Below are positions 6,824 through 15,181 of a stretch of DNA of 18,756 bases, one piece after another (the stretch's first letter is position 1; each line of letters starts with the position of its first letter). The notes under the pieces were generated by a model that was not told the DNA's origin, did not search any database, and saw only the letters and a list, made by a program, of their open reading frames with translations. Both the position numbers and the translations under genes were made by a program. Origin of the DNA: an uncultured Clostridia bacterium (GTDB taxonomy: Bacteria > Bacillota > Clostridia > Oscillospirales > CAG-272); assembly GCA_937893945.1 (NCBI GenBank), contig CALCTA010000055.1, positions 1-18,756 on the forward strand, in the 5' to 3' direction.

Positions 6824-8584
6824 TCACTTAGGCTCCCAACGCTCGCCTATCTGCTCAAGCGTGTAGAGATCAAGCGTAACGTTATCCTCTCCTCCGACGT
6901 GGACTGTAACCTCTGGATTGTAGAAGAAGAGCGCGTTCTGAGGCATACCCATTACGTTTGCGTCAGAGCTTGTCAGGTCGTGAGTAGATACGGGGCAGAA
7001 TACCACGGTAGCATTTGAAGCCTCGTTGACAACGTGCTGGTCGTTACCCGTGTTGGTATTTCCGTAGCCGTGGTGAGCAAGCTGAAGCGCGTCGCATCTG
7101 AAGTTCTCCTCACCGAACTGCGCGTACATTGCCTTGGTCTGCAAAGGCTCGGAGTCCCCGAGGAATATAATGCTCTTTTCTCCAACTTCCATTCTGAATA
7201 CCATAGAGGCATTGTTTACGTTAGAGATTATCTTCGGCTCGATCGTATCTATCGTAGCGAGAACAGTAAATTTAGCATCGCGCACGTATATCTCCATGCC
7301 GGGATGCGCCTTTATCTGCTCAAGCGAGGGGTTTGTAGCCTTGAAGTTTCTTATACCGTTAACTATTCTGTCCTTTACAGCCTCATAGTCAGAGCCTTCT
7401 CCGGGGCGAAGCTGATCAGGTCTTGGCTGACAGTGTATCACCTTCTCAACGATAAGTCTGTTCGCATATTTGCTGGACGTAGCGAGGAATCCCTCAGCGT
7501 GATCTATGTGATGGTGAGTAATGAGCCAAGCTGCGATACGGATATCGGTGTTCTTTCCCGCAAGCTTAGTGAGAGAATCGTAGATATATCCCGCGGAAAC
7601 ACCTCCGTCTATAATTATAAAGCTTCCGTCGGACATCTTGGAGATATAGAGCATTCCGTTATCGATAGAATCTCCGAGACCTACCTGAGTAATAGTAGCA
7701 TCGGTGGTCTTTTCGTAGATGTTATCTTCCTCGAGCGTAGGAAGCGCGAAGGTGCTTCTCTTATCCATCGAGATCTTTATGCTCTTGGTGTTCGAGAAAT
7801 ACATAACGTAAGCGATGGTATCTTCGGTGTACATAAGATCAAACGAGCAATCTGCTATGCGATTGGCGGAGTGATGCTTAAAGCCGCTGTCGGCAAGCAC
7901 CTTAAGATAGGTGTCGTATTCCGAAGGATTGCATTCTTCCTTAAGACAATAGGTAGATCCCTGACCGCCCTCAAAGCTCTCGTCCCAGCCGCCCTTTATA
8001 TCGGGAACGAAGGATATATTATCAAGCGTACCCTCAAAATTCCAGCTTTCGTCTATAGCTATATATCCGTCCTTGCAGGCGTTGATCTTAGCCTTTATCT
8101 TCTTGAATACCTCGTCAAAGCCATCCTTGCACTTGTAGGAGATAACGTATTTGTTACCTATAAGCTTTGCCGCGTACTGATTGTTGTTGACCGTCTCTCT
8201 GAGAGTTTTTGACTCCTCGTATTCGGTATCTCCAATAAGTATCGCAGGTCCGTCGTATCTCTCCTCAAAGGCGCTTACAAAGTCGGTATCAAGCTTAGGC
8301 GTTACGCCGGTTTTTTTAGCAAGGAACTCACGTACCTCTACGTACGCGTCCTTATCCGTGCTGTCGGCGGTCTCGTTTCTTATCAGCTTGAGATGATACT
8401 GACCGTTGGCAAACGCCGCAAGTATCCCTGTTTCCTCAAACGAAGGGATCTCAACAGTCTGCGCTTCGGTATCACTGCCGTCAGAAGCGCCATCCTCGCC
8501 GTTGTCTTTATTACAAGCGAAGAAGCAGCATACAAGCACAAGAAGTGCCATTAGCAATGCCCATATTCTGAGATGTTTCAACAT
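6824..8584 (-). CDS. Lipoprotein with metallo-beta-lactamase (ComEC-type) domain
   Basis: This 586-aa protein is probably surface-anchored. A hydrophobic signal ends at FFAC, giving Cys24 as the lipidated residue, followed by a polar Asp/Glu-rich linker. Residues about 61-185 form an alpha/beta domain with ILIGDT (115-120), homologous by eye to the N-terminal domain of the two lipoproteins upstream. A middle domain (about 200-280) is not recognised. The C-terminal hydrolase domain (about 295-585) has THHHIDH (His357, His359, Asp361, His362), GDSEP (Asp477) and AHHGYGNT (His504, His505). That GD...HHG pattern matches the ComEC/Rec2-type branch, whose C-terminal domain is thought to cut DNA. 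The substrate here is unknown. It is the last gene of the operon, 18 bp after the preceding stop, with CAGGAGG before the ATG. Confidence 0.85.
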   Translation of the reverse strand: MLKHLRIWALLMALLVLVCCFFACNKDNGEDGASDGSDTEAQTVEIPSFEETGILAAFANGQYHLKLIRNETADSTDKDAYVEVREFLAKKTGVTPKLDTDFVSAFEERYDGPAILIGDTEYEESKTLRETVNNNQYAAKLIGNKYVISYKCKDGFDEVFKKIKAKINACKDGYIAIDESWNFEGTLDNISFVPDIKGGWDESFEGGQGSTYCLKEECNPSEYDTYLKVLADSGFKHHSANRIADCSFDLMYTEDTIAYVMYFSNTKSIKISMDKRSTFALPTLEEDNIYEKTTDATITQVGLGDSIDNGMLYISKMSDGSFIIIDGGVSAGYIYDSLTKLAGKNTDIRIAAWLITHHHIDHAEGFLATSSKYANRLIVEKVIHCQPRPDQLRPGEGSDYEAVKDRIVNGIRNFKATNPSLEQIKAHPGMEIYVRDAKFTVLATIDTIEPKIISNVNNASMVFRMEVGEKSIIFLGDSEPLQTKAMYAQFGEENFRCDALQLAHHGYGNTNTGNDQHVVNEASNATVVFCPVSTHDLTSSDANVMGMPQNALFFYNPEVTVHVGGEDNVTLDLYTLEQIGERWEPK

Positions 8585-8602
8585 TTCTCTGTCCTCCTGT
8601 TA

Positions 8603-9916
8603 TTACTTAAGCTCAAGCATTAAGAATATGGGGTGATGATCTGACGGCACCTTGCCGCTTATAAGCTCGTCGCATACCGTATAAAAATACGGTTCAAAAT
8701 CCTTTCCTCCGTGGCGGAAACAGAAATCTATCATACTGCCGCCCGTGAAGGTGTTGTCCTCACGGCCTCTCGCATACTTCGCAAGCTGACCGCAGTTCTC
8801 GTATCCGAGATCCATCAGCTGCTTATATACTCTGTTATCGGGTTGGAAATTAAAGTCTCCCGTCGTCAAAAACTGCTTCCCGTCAGCAAACTCCTTGACG
8901 TATTGGTCAAGAAAAGCCACCTGCTGAGATCTTACGGTTGCGTTTGAATGGTCAAGGTGCGTATTTGCGTGTACGAACACCTTTCCGTCGCTGATGCGCT
9001 TGAAGGTCGCCATAGTAACTATACGGTTACAAAGAGAGCCCTCTACCCTTGACACCTCGTCAGGCGTAGCGCTGAGCCAAAGTGTCTTGCTGTCTATAAG
9101 CTCAAGCTTATCAGCGCGGTAAAAGATCGCGCTTCGCTCACCCTTTCCGTTGCTGTCTCTGCCAACTCCGACGTAAGCGTAACCGTTCTTCGAGAGCCTT
9201 CCGTCAAGCACAGTCATCCACTCTCCGTCAGCCTCCTGAACGCCCAGAATATCGGGCATATAGTTTCTTATCATAGCTGTTACGGTGGCGGGATTGTTGT
9301 CGCTGTTGCCAACCTGAATGTTATAACTCATGACCGATATCATATTGGTGGCGTCAACGGTATGAGCGTTTTTCTCGGTCATATACTTTCTGGCAGTAGC
9401 ACTCTTTTCGTGCAGAATGAAATTCGCGAAAAGAACGACTGCCTTCTCGGTATATTGATCCTCAGTACCGAGAATAACTATCTTTCTTCCTATAACTCCG
9501 TATCCGCACTCTCCGTCCTTAAGGCTTGCTTTAAATTCCTTAGTCTCGGGGCGGTCGGTATCTCCCACGAGGATTTCATACTTTCCGATCTCAATGCCCT
9601 TGTCATACACAAGAGTCGTCGTAACGCCCCAACAGGCATTTACGGTATCGGTAAGATTTTTAGCCATAGTCTTAAGATCACCGTCAGCGGCATCGTCAAC
9701 GACAACGGTATATTTACCAAAATCCTCGGAAAATACAGAGTTTGCCTCTCTGTTATCAGGCTTCTCTGTTTCGGTGGGCTTTTCCGTCTCTGTCGGCGCA
9801 GAGGTAGGCTTGGCTTCATCCTCGGTGCTGTCATTCGGCTTCGCGGTCGAATTACATCCCGTAAAGAAAAGAGCGAGAGCGATGAGAATTATAAAAAAAT
9901 TAAATATCTTTTTCAT
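8603..9916 (-). CDS. Lipoprotein with endonuclease/exonuclease/phosphatase domain (copy 1)
   Basis: This 437-aa protein has a signal ending in the lipobox FTGC (Cys21). A Thr/Pro/Glu linker (TETEKPTETEKP) spans about 28-60, then a shared alpha/beta domain spans about 66-180 with YEILVGDTDRPET (113-125). The EEP (DNase I-like) fold starts near 192. All expected catalytic residues are present: Asn199 (MSYNIQVG), Glu228 (GVQEAD), His320 (NTHLD), Asp354 and Asn356 (GDFNF), Asp397 (IDF), and Asp426 and His427 (SDHHP). It is therefore a predicted active, metal-dependent phosphodiesterase or phosphomonoesterase acting outside the cell. DNA, nucleotides, phospholipids and inositol phosphates are all possible substrates. 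It is a tandem paralogue of the next gene upstream and lies 13 bp from it. Confidence 0.87.
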   Translation of the reverse strand: MKKIFNFFIILIALALFFTGCNSTAKPNDSTEDEAKPTSAPTETEKPTETEKPDNREANSVFSEDFGKYTVVVDDAADGDLKTMAKNLTDTVNACWGVTTTLVYDKGIEIGKYEILVGDTDRPETKEFKASLKDGECGYGVIGRKIVILGTEDQYTEKAVVLFANFILHEKSATARKYMTEKNAHTVDATNMISVMSYNIQVGNSDNNPATVTAMIRNYMPDILGVQEADGEWMTVLDGRLSKNGYAYVGVGRDSNGKGERSAIFYRADKLELIDSKTLWLSATPDEVSRVEGSLCNRIVTMATFKRISDGKVFVHANTHLDHSNATVRSQQVAFLDQYVKEFADGKQFLTTGDFNFQPDNRVYKQLMDLGYENCGQLAKYARGREDNTFTGGSMIDFCFRHGGKDFEPYFYTVCDELISGKVPSDHHPIFLMLELK

Positions 9917-9929
9917 ATTCCGACCTCTA

Positions 9930-11213
9930 TTATTTCAGATCAAGAAGGAAGAATATCGGATAGTGATCCGATATCACGTTACCGTTCTTGGTCTCAGTGC
10001 ATACCGCGTAGAGATAAGGTGCAAAGGGCGAGCCTGCGGAGCGGAAGCAGTAGTCGATTATACCGCCCGCAACGAAGGTAGCGTTTGCTCTGTTGCGCGC
10101 CTCGGTTGCAAGAATAGAGCAATTCTCATATCCAAGCTCCTCGGTCGCTACCTTGTAGGTCGAGGAGGATCTTGTAAAGTTGAAATCTCCCGTTACTATG
10201 TAAGGAAGATCTGTAAAGCTCTTTATGTGCTGATCGAGGTATCTGAGCTGCTGCTCTCTGATCTCCTCTGTAGAGTTGTCAAGGTGAGTATTCGCATAAG
10301 CGAACTGCTTGCCGTCGCTAAGGCGCTTAAAGATCGCTACGGTAACGATACGGCGGGACTCAGAGCCCTCTACCTTAGACACAGCTTCGGGCGTATCCGT
10401 AAGCCACATAGTAGTTGAATCTATAAGCTCAAACTTATCTGTGCGGTAAACTATCGCGGTCCTCTCGCCCTTGCCATCCGTATCTCTGCCTATACCGACA
10501 GCGGAATAGCCGTTCTTAGAGAGTCTTCCCGTAATAGCGCCCATCCACTCGCTGTCAGCCTCCTGAACACCGAGAAGATCGGGCATATAGGTCTTAAGAA
10601 GCTCAGAAGCAGAGCCCTGCATCTTTCCGCTATGTCCAACTCGAAGATTGAAGCTCATTACCGATATCATATCCTTTACAGATACGATATTTTCATTGTT
10701 CTGATCCATATAATTTACAGCGGTGCTTCTCGTAGCGAACACAACAAGGCTCAAAAAGATACCTACCGCCTTCTCGGTGTAAATATCCTCGCTGCCAAGT
10801 ATAACTATCTTTCTTCCCACTACGCTGTAACCGCATTCTCCATCGCCTATCTTCGCCTTGAAGGTGGCTGTCTCGGGACGGTTGGTGTTACCGAGAAGTA
10901 TCTCGTACTCGCTTGCCTCCTCGGCAGTATCGGTTACGACCTTGATATCAGCTCTCCACGCCGTGCTAAGCGATTCCGCAAGATTACTCGCTATCGCCTT
11001 GAGGTTCGTAGAAACGTTTGAGGAGATCACCAGCTTATAGGACTTAAGGTCCTCCTTATAGACCGTGTCAGGCTTTCTTTCACGCTCAGTCTCGGTCGTT
11101 TCATCCGTGGCATCACCCTCTCCGTCGCCGTTACACGCCGTCATAAAGACAAACATAGAAAGCGTCATGGCAAGGCAAAGGATCATGCATATCGTTCTTC
11201 TGAAATTTTTCAT
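9930..11213 (-). CDS. Lipoprotein with endonuclease/exonuclease/phosphatase domain (copy 2)
   Basis: This 427-aa protein is a tandem paralogue of the 8603-9916 gene. The signal ends at MTAC (Cys27), then an acidic/Thr linker runs to about 50. The shared alpha/beta domain at about 58-170 carries YEILLGNTNRPET (103-115) and GECGYSVVGRKIVILG. The EEP domain at about 181-427 has Asn189, Glu218, His310, Asp343, Asn345, Asp416 and His417 in the standard motifs, so the active site looks intact. The ribosome binding site AAGAGG overlaps the tatD stop codon 11 bp upstream, which argues for co-transcription with tatD. The reaction is inferred only at the level of phosphoester hydrolysis. Confidence 0.87.
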   Translation of the reverse strand: MKNFRRTICMILCLAMTLSMFVFMTACNGDGEGDATDETTETERERKPDTVYKEDLKSYKLVISSNVSTNLKAIASNLAESLSTAWRADIKVVTDTAEEASEYEILLGNTNRPETATFKAKIGDGECGYSVVGRKIVILGSEDIYTEKAVGIFLSLVVFATRSTAVNYMDQNNENIVSVKDMISVMSFNLRVGHSGKMQGSASELLKTYMPDLLGVQEADSEWMGAITGRLSKNGYSAVGIGRDTDGKGERTAIVYRTDKFELIDSTTMWLTDTPEAVSKVEGSESRRIVTVAIFKRLSDGKQFAYANTHLDNSTEEIREQQLRYLDQHIKSFTDLPYIVTGDFNFTRSSSTYKVATEELGYENCSILATEARNRANATFVAGGIIDYCFRSAGSPFAPYLYAVCTETKNGNVISDHYPIFFLLDLK

Positions 11214-11224
11214 TGAAATACCTC

Positions 11225-12022
11225 TTATTTATGTATATTAAAGAGTCTCATAGCGTTATCACGTGTAAGTCCTGCCACGCTCTCGACCGACACACCTCTC
11301 GCATCCGCAAGAGCCGTAGCGGTATAGAGCAATCTTCCTGAATGATTTAATTTTCCCCTGAAGGGATGGGGCGCAAGATAAGGCGCATCTGTCTCTATAA
11401 GCATTCTGTCGTCGGGAACGACGAGCGCTACCTCTTTGATCTTAGCAGCGTTTTTGAATGACACCACGCCTGAAAAGGATATATACCAACCGCGCTTGAT
11501 CAGTTCCTTGGCCATCTCCGCGCTGCCGCTGTAGCTGTGGAAAACTCCTCTTACGCGAGGGTGCTTGAGTATCGTCTCAAAGCAGTCTCCGTGCGCCTCT
11601 CTGTCGTGTATGACGACAGGAATATCAAATTCCTCCGCCATCAGAAGCTGTCGCTCAAAGCACTCTGCCTGAAGCTCCTTATCAAACGGTGTCCAATAGT
11701 AATCAAGACCTATCTCGCCGAGCGCGACTATCTTGTTCTCTTCTCTTTTCTCAAGCATTGCGCGAAGTGCCGAAAGCTCACCCTCAAGTCCGAGCGGACT
11801 GCCCTCGATATCCTCGGGGTGAATACCCACCGCCGCGTACATTTTCTCAAAGCGTCTTGCCTGCTCTATACAAAGAGCGCTTGTTTTCGCACAAGTGCCT
11901 ATATTTACGATGCCGCACACCCCATTCTGAAAAAGCTCGCCAAGCAAGGCTTCCGCTCCATCGGGGTTCTCCTCACCGTAAAATCTGTCGTCATAGTAAT
12001 GGGCGTGAGAGTCGAAAAACAT
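11225..12022 (-). CDS. tatD: TatD family metal-dependent DNase
   Basis: This 265-aa TIM-barrel amidohydrolase-fold nuclease is cytoplasmic. DSHAH gives His6 and His8; Glu103 (GEIGLD), His139 (VIHDRE), His162 (FHSYSG) and Asp212 (ETDAPYL) complete the metal site. The family includes 3'-5' exonucleases linked to DNA repair and RNA quality control. B. subtilis has its homologue directly after metS, and here only the gpsA-like gene intervenes, so the pairing is conserved. The start at 12022 is chosen because family members begin with an MFxDSHxH-like sequence and a GAGGG lies just upstream. An upstream ATG at 12058 would overlap the gpsA-like gene by 17 nt and has a weaker ribosome binding site. 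Confidence 0.9.
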   Translation of the reverse strand: MFFDSHAHYYDDRFYGEENPDGAEALLGELFQNGVCGIVNIGTCAKTSALCIEQARRFEKMYAAVGIHPEDIEGSPLGLEGELSALRAMLEKREENKIVALGEIGLDYYWTPFDKELQAECFERQLLMAEEFDIPVVIHDREAHGDCFETILKHPRVRGVFHSYSGSAEMAKELIKRGWYISFSGVVSFKNAAKIKEVALVVPDDRMLIETDAPYLAPHPFRGKLNHSGRLLYTATALADARGVSVESVAGLTRDNAMRLFNIHK

Positions 12023-12041
12023 AATGCCCTCGCTCTCCGTG

Positions 12042-13010
12042 TTATTTGTAAAATTCATCTTTAGTTCTTCTTTCAAAAAGCTTACCCAGCGTTTCCATGG
12101 GGTCGGCATTTTCGTAAAGTATCGAATATACCGCCTCACATATCGGCATATCTACCTTGTGTTTTTCCTTAAGCAGCATTACAGCGCGGACAGTATGATA
12201 TCCCTCTGCCAGCTCATCGTAGCTCTCGCCCTTGATAAATGCCTCGCCAAAGCGTCTGTTATGGCTGAACTGCGAAAACACCGTAGCCTCGTAGTCGCCA
12301 AGATGAGAAAGCCCGTAAACAGACATCTCATTGCCGCCCATAGCCGCTATAAGTCTTCCGACCTCGCGAGTACCTCTGGACATAAGTCCGCCCTTGAGTG
12401 TAGATAGCCCCGCTCCGTCAAGCATTCCGGCGGCAATACCTATAACGTTTTTGGTTGCCGCGCCTATCTCGTTTCCGATCATATCCGCCCCATAGTAGAA
12501 GCGTATGAGATTGCTTGAAAAGCTATCCACAAGTAGCTTTTTCACCTGCTCGTCCGAGGAATCTATGACCATGCAGTTGGGTATTCCCGAATAAAACTCC
12601 TGCACGTGTCCGGGGCCTACCCAGATCGCGACTTTACAGCTATCCGGCAAATAACCTTCGGCTATTTCAGAGAGCCTTCTGCCGCTATTCGCCTCAATTC
12701 CTTTCATGCAAAGCACGAATATCTTGTTTTCAAGCTCATATCGGCAAAGCTGCTCCATAAGTGAATCAAGTCCCTGGGAAGCGATAGATATTATCACAAC
12801 GTCAGCATCTTTGACACAGGAATGATCGGTAGATAGCGAGATGCTCTCGGGAAGGTCCAACAGATCGTTTTTCCTTGTCTGCAAAAATGCTTGCATACGC
12901 TTTGATTCGGGACGTCCGTACAAAGTAACCTCTATACCTCGGTCTATGCGGTCAAGGTACCACGCTATCAGCGATCCCCATCTTCCGCATCCTACAACCG
13001 TTACCTTCAC
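12042..13010 (-). CDS. Divergent NAD(P)-dependent glycerol-3-phosphate dehydrogenase-like protein
   Basis: This 322-aa protein is of the GpsA family, which reduces dihydroxyacetone phosphate to sn-glycerol-3-phosphate for phospholipid synthesis. The Rossmann motif is GCGRWG (7-12) in place of the usual GxGSWGTA. The two family lysines are present: Lys103 in MKGIE and Lys187 in ATKNVIGIAAG. GPGHVQEF, SRGTREVGRL, GLSHLGD and HNRRFG match GpsA motifs in order. GPSFAxE and GDNTKAALITRG are altered (GPGHVQEF, STLKGGLMSRG), so it may be a second GpsA with changed kinetics or substrate. The start is GTG 13010, one base after the metG stop (TGAcGTG), which places the VKVTVVGCG beta strand at the N-terminus as in the family. 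A TTG at 13031 is possible but poorly placed. Confidence 0.82.
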   Translation of the reverse strand: MKVTVVGCGRWGSLIAWYLDRIDRGIEVTLYGRPESKRMQAFLQTRKNDLLDLPESISLSTDHSCVKDADVVIISIASQGLDSLMEQLCRYELENKIFVLCMKGIEANSGRRLSEIAEGYLPDSCKVAIWVGPGHVQEFYSGIPNCMVIDSSDEQVKKLLVDSFSSNLIRFYYGADMIGNEIGAATKNVIGIAAGMLDGAGLSTLKGGLMSRGTREVGRLIAAMGGNEMSVYGLSHLGDYEATVFSQFSHNRRFGEAFIKGESYDELAEGYHTVRAVMLLKEKHKVDMPICEAVYSILYENADPMETLGKLFERRTKDEFYK

Positions 13011-13011
13011 G

Positions 13012-14973
13012 TCAACGGATTCTCTCGCCAAGAGGAGTGTCGTCAGAGAGGAATACCACTCTTACCTGCTCCTCGCCCGATGCGAGTATCATACCCTCGG
13101 ATGCAATTCCGCAAAGAGTTGCGGGCTTGAGATTTGCCACAACGATGACCTTCTTGCCGATAAGATCCTCAGGTGCGTAGAATTTAGCAATTCCCGATAC
13201 CACCTGTCTCTTTTCGTAGCCCAGGTCAAGCTGTAAGCAAAGCAGCTTCTTAGCCTTCTGCACTCTCTCGCACGCGATTATCTTCGCCGAGCGAAGCTCG
13301 ACACCCATGAAATCCTCAATGCCGATAAGCGCACAGCCCTCAGGCTTTTCGGGAGCTTCTTCTGCTTTAGCCGCTGCAGCTATCTTTGCCTCACGCTCAG
13401 CTTCAAGCTCGGCGAGCATCTTGGCTTCATCTATACGAGCGAAAAGTACCTTTGAAGGCTTGAGAGTTTCTCCCGCCTTCATACCGCCAAACTTATCCGC
13501 AGTTCCGATAGATGCATATCCGCAAACCGCTGTATTGAGCTCAGAAATGATCTCCTCGCTCGTTGCGGGAATAAAGGGAGCAAGAAGAACTGCGCCCCAA
13601 CGAATAGCCTCAAGAAGAGTGTAAAGAACTGTTCCAAGACGTTCTCTCTTGCTCTCGTCCTTTGCAAGTGTCCAAGGAGTTGTTTCGTCAATATACTTGT
13701 TTGCGCGTGAAAGCATTGTGAAAATTGCTTCAAGGGCATCCGCTATACGATAGCCGTCCATACACTCAACGACCTTATCAAATGCAGTTACACACGCCGT
13801 AACCACTTCATCATCAATAGCTTCCTTTGCAACAGGTGCTTGTACAACGCCGTCAAAATACTTCTTCTGCATATCAAGCGTACGCTTTACAAGATTTCCA
13901 AGATTGTTTACAAGGTCTGTATTGAAACGCTTTATTACGTTTTCATAGGTTATTGAGCCGTCATTGGCATAGGGCATCTCCGCAAGAGCGTAATAACGCA
14001 CACCGTCAACGGTAAATCTATTTGCAAGCTCGTCGGCATAGATCACGTTTCCTCTTGACTTTGACATCTTGTCGGCTCCGAAATTGAACCACGGATGCGC
14101 AAACACCTTCTTGGGAAGAGGCAGATCAAGAGCCATAAGGAATATAGGCCAGTAGATAGTATGGAATCTGATAATATCCTTTCCGATGATATGAACGTCA
14201 GCGGGCCAGAGCGATCTGAACTTTTCGCTCTGCTCGTCAAAGCTCTTGTCGGGATCATATCCAATAGCGGTTATATAGTTGGTAAGAGCATCCAGCCAAA
14301 CGTAAGTTACGTGCTTCGGATCTCTCTCAACGGGAATACCCCAAGTAAAAGACGTTCTGGAAACACAAAGATCCTGAAGGCCTGCCTTTAAGAAGTTATT
14401 TACAATCTCCTTCTTTCTGCTTTCGGGCTCGATAAACTCAGGGTGCGCCTCAATATATTCCATAAGCTTGTCTGCATATTTTTTCATATTGAAGAAATAT
14501 GCTTCCTCACTTGCCTTTTGAACAGGTCTTCCGCAATCGGGGCACTTGCAATCTACCGCCTGTGTATCCGTAAAGAAGGATTCACAGGGAGTACAGTACC
14601 AGCCCTCATATTTTCCCTTATAAATGTCGCCCTTTTCAAGAAAACGGGTAAAGATCTTCTTGACCGCATTTTCGTGATAATCGTCGGTAGTTCTTATAAA
14701 ATGGTCGTATTTGACGTTCATATTATCCCAAAGAGTTTTGATCTCTCCTGCTACGTTATCAACGTAAAGCTTGGGAGTAATATTCGCCTCACGCGCAAGA
14801 TCCTCGATCTTCTGACCGTGCTCGTCAGTACCCGTGCAGAAGAATACGTCGTATCCCATTTCTTTTTTGTATCGAGTAAGAGCATCTGTCATAATAGCCT
14901 CGTACGTGTTTCCAAAGTGAGGCTTTTTTGAAGCATACGCTATCGCTGTTGTGATGTAATACTTTTCTTTCAT
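13012..14973 (-). CDS. metG: Methionyl-tRNA synthetase with C-terminal tRNA-binding domain
   Basis: This 653-aa class I synthetase charges tRNA-Met. The HIGH-type motif is PHFGN (18-22), the form common in Clostridia. A single zinc knuckle is made by Cys127, Cys130, Cys144 and Cys147, and KMSKS is at 302-306. A charged, alanine/glutamate-rich linker (about 525-550) leads to an EMAP/Trbp111-like tRNA-binding domain (about 555-653) that usually mediates dimerisation. The length is normal for the MetG-plus-Trbp111 form. The start at 14973 is chosen for AAAGGG about 7 bp upstream; ATG 14991 has a poorer spacing. It is the first gene of the six-gene operon. No T-box is seen in its leader. Confidence 0.96.
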   Translation of the reverse strand: MKEKYYITTAIAYASKKPHFGNTYEAIMTDALTRYKKEMGYDVFFCTGTDEHGQKIEDLAREANITPKLYVDNVAGEIKTLWDNMNVKYDHFIRTTDDYHENAVKKIFTRFLEKGDIYKGKYEGWYCTPCESFFTDTQAVDCKCPDCGRPVQKASEEAYFFNMKKYADKLMEYIEAHPEFIEPESRKKEIVNNFLKAGLQDLCVSRTSFTWGIPVERDPKHVTYVWLDALTNYITAIGYDPDKSFDEQSEKFRSLWPADVHIIGKDIIRFHTIYWPIFLMALDLPLPKKVFAHPWFNFGADKMSKSRGNVIYADELANRFTVDGVRYYALAEMPYANDGSITYENVIKRFNTDLVNNLGNLVKRTLDMQKKYFDGVVQAPVAKEAIDDEVVTACVTAFDKVVECMDGYRIADALEAIFTMLSRANKYIDETTPWTLAKDESKRERLGTVLYTLLEAIRWGAVLLAPFIPATSEEIISELNTAVCGYASIGTADKFGGMKAGETLKPSKVLFARIDEAKMLAELEAEREAKIAAAAKAEEAPEKPEGCALIGIEDFMGVELRSAKIIACERVQKAKKLLCLQLDLGYEKRQVVSGIAKFYAPEDLIGKKVIVVANLKPATLCGIASEGMILASGEEQVRVVFLSDDTPLGERIR

Positions 14974-15024
14974 TTTTTCACCCTTTGTCATAAACCTTTA
15001 TTTAAAGATACAAATATATAGTTT

Positions 15025-15053
15025 ATTATATCAAATATCGGGAAATTTTACAA
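15025..15053 (-). promoter_or_regulatory. Promoter of the metG operon
   Basis: On the minus strand TTGTAA (15053-15048) and TATAAT (15030-15025) are 17 bp apart. The leader of about 45 nt is too short for a T-box or SAM riboswitch. Between 15054 and 15124 only AT-rich DNA is seen, including a 16-bp block also found upstream of the EF-G-like promoter. Confidence 0.75.
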
Positions 15054-15124
15054 GAGCTTTTAGAAAATTTCAACACATTTGAGTGGATTTTTTACAAAAT
15101 TCTTTAGCGTTAATTCCACAAAAC

Positions 15125-15152
15125 AAAAAAGCGCATGCGAATGCGCTTTTTT
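15125..15152 (-). terminator. Terminator of mgtE
   Basis: AAAAAAGCGCAT (15125-15136) and ATGCGCTTTTTT (15141-15152) form a 12-bp stem with a four-base loop. On the minus strand it ends in a T-run, about 30 bp after the mgtE stop codon. Confidence 0.9.
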
Positions 15153-15181
15153 GTTATATTCGGAAATATATTTGCCAAAGC

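Noticed and set aside
14992..15024. T-box or SAM riboswitch upstream of metG
   Set aside because: The leader from the predicted promoter is only about 45 nt and holds no T-box core, specifier or terminator.
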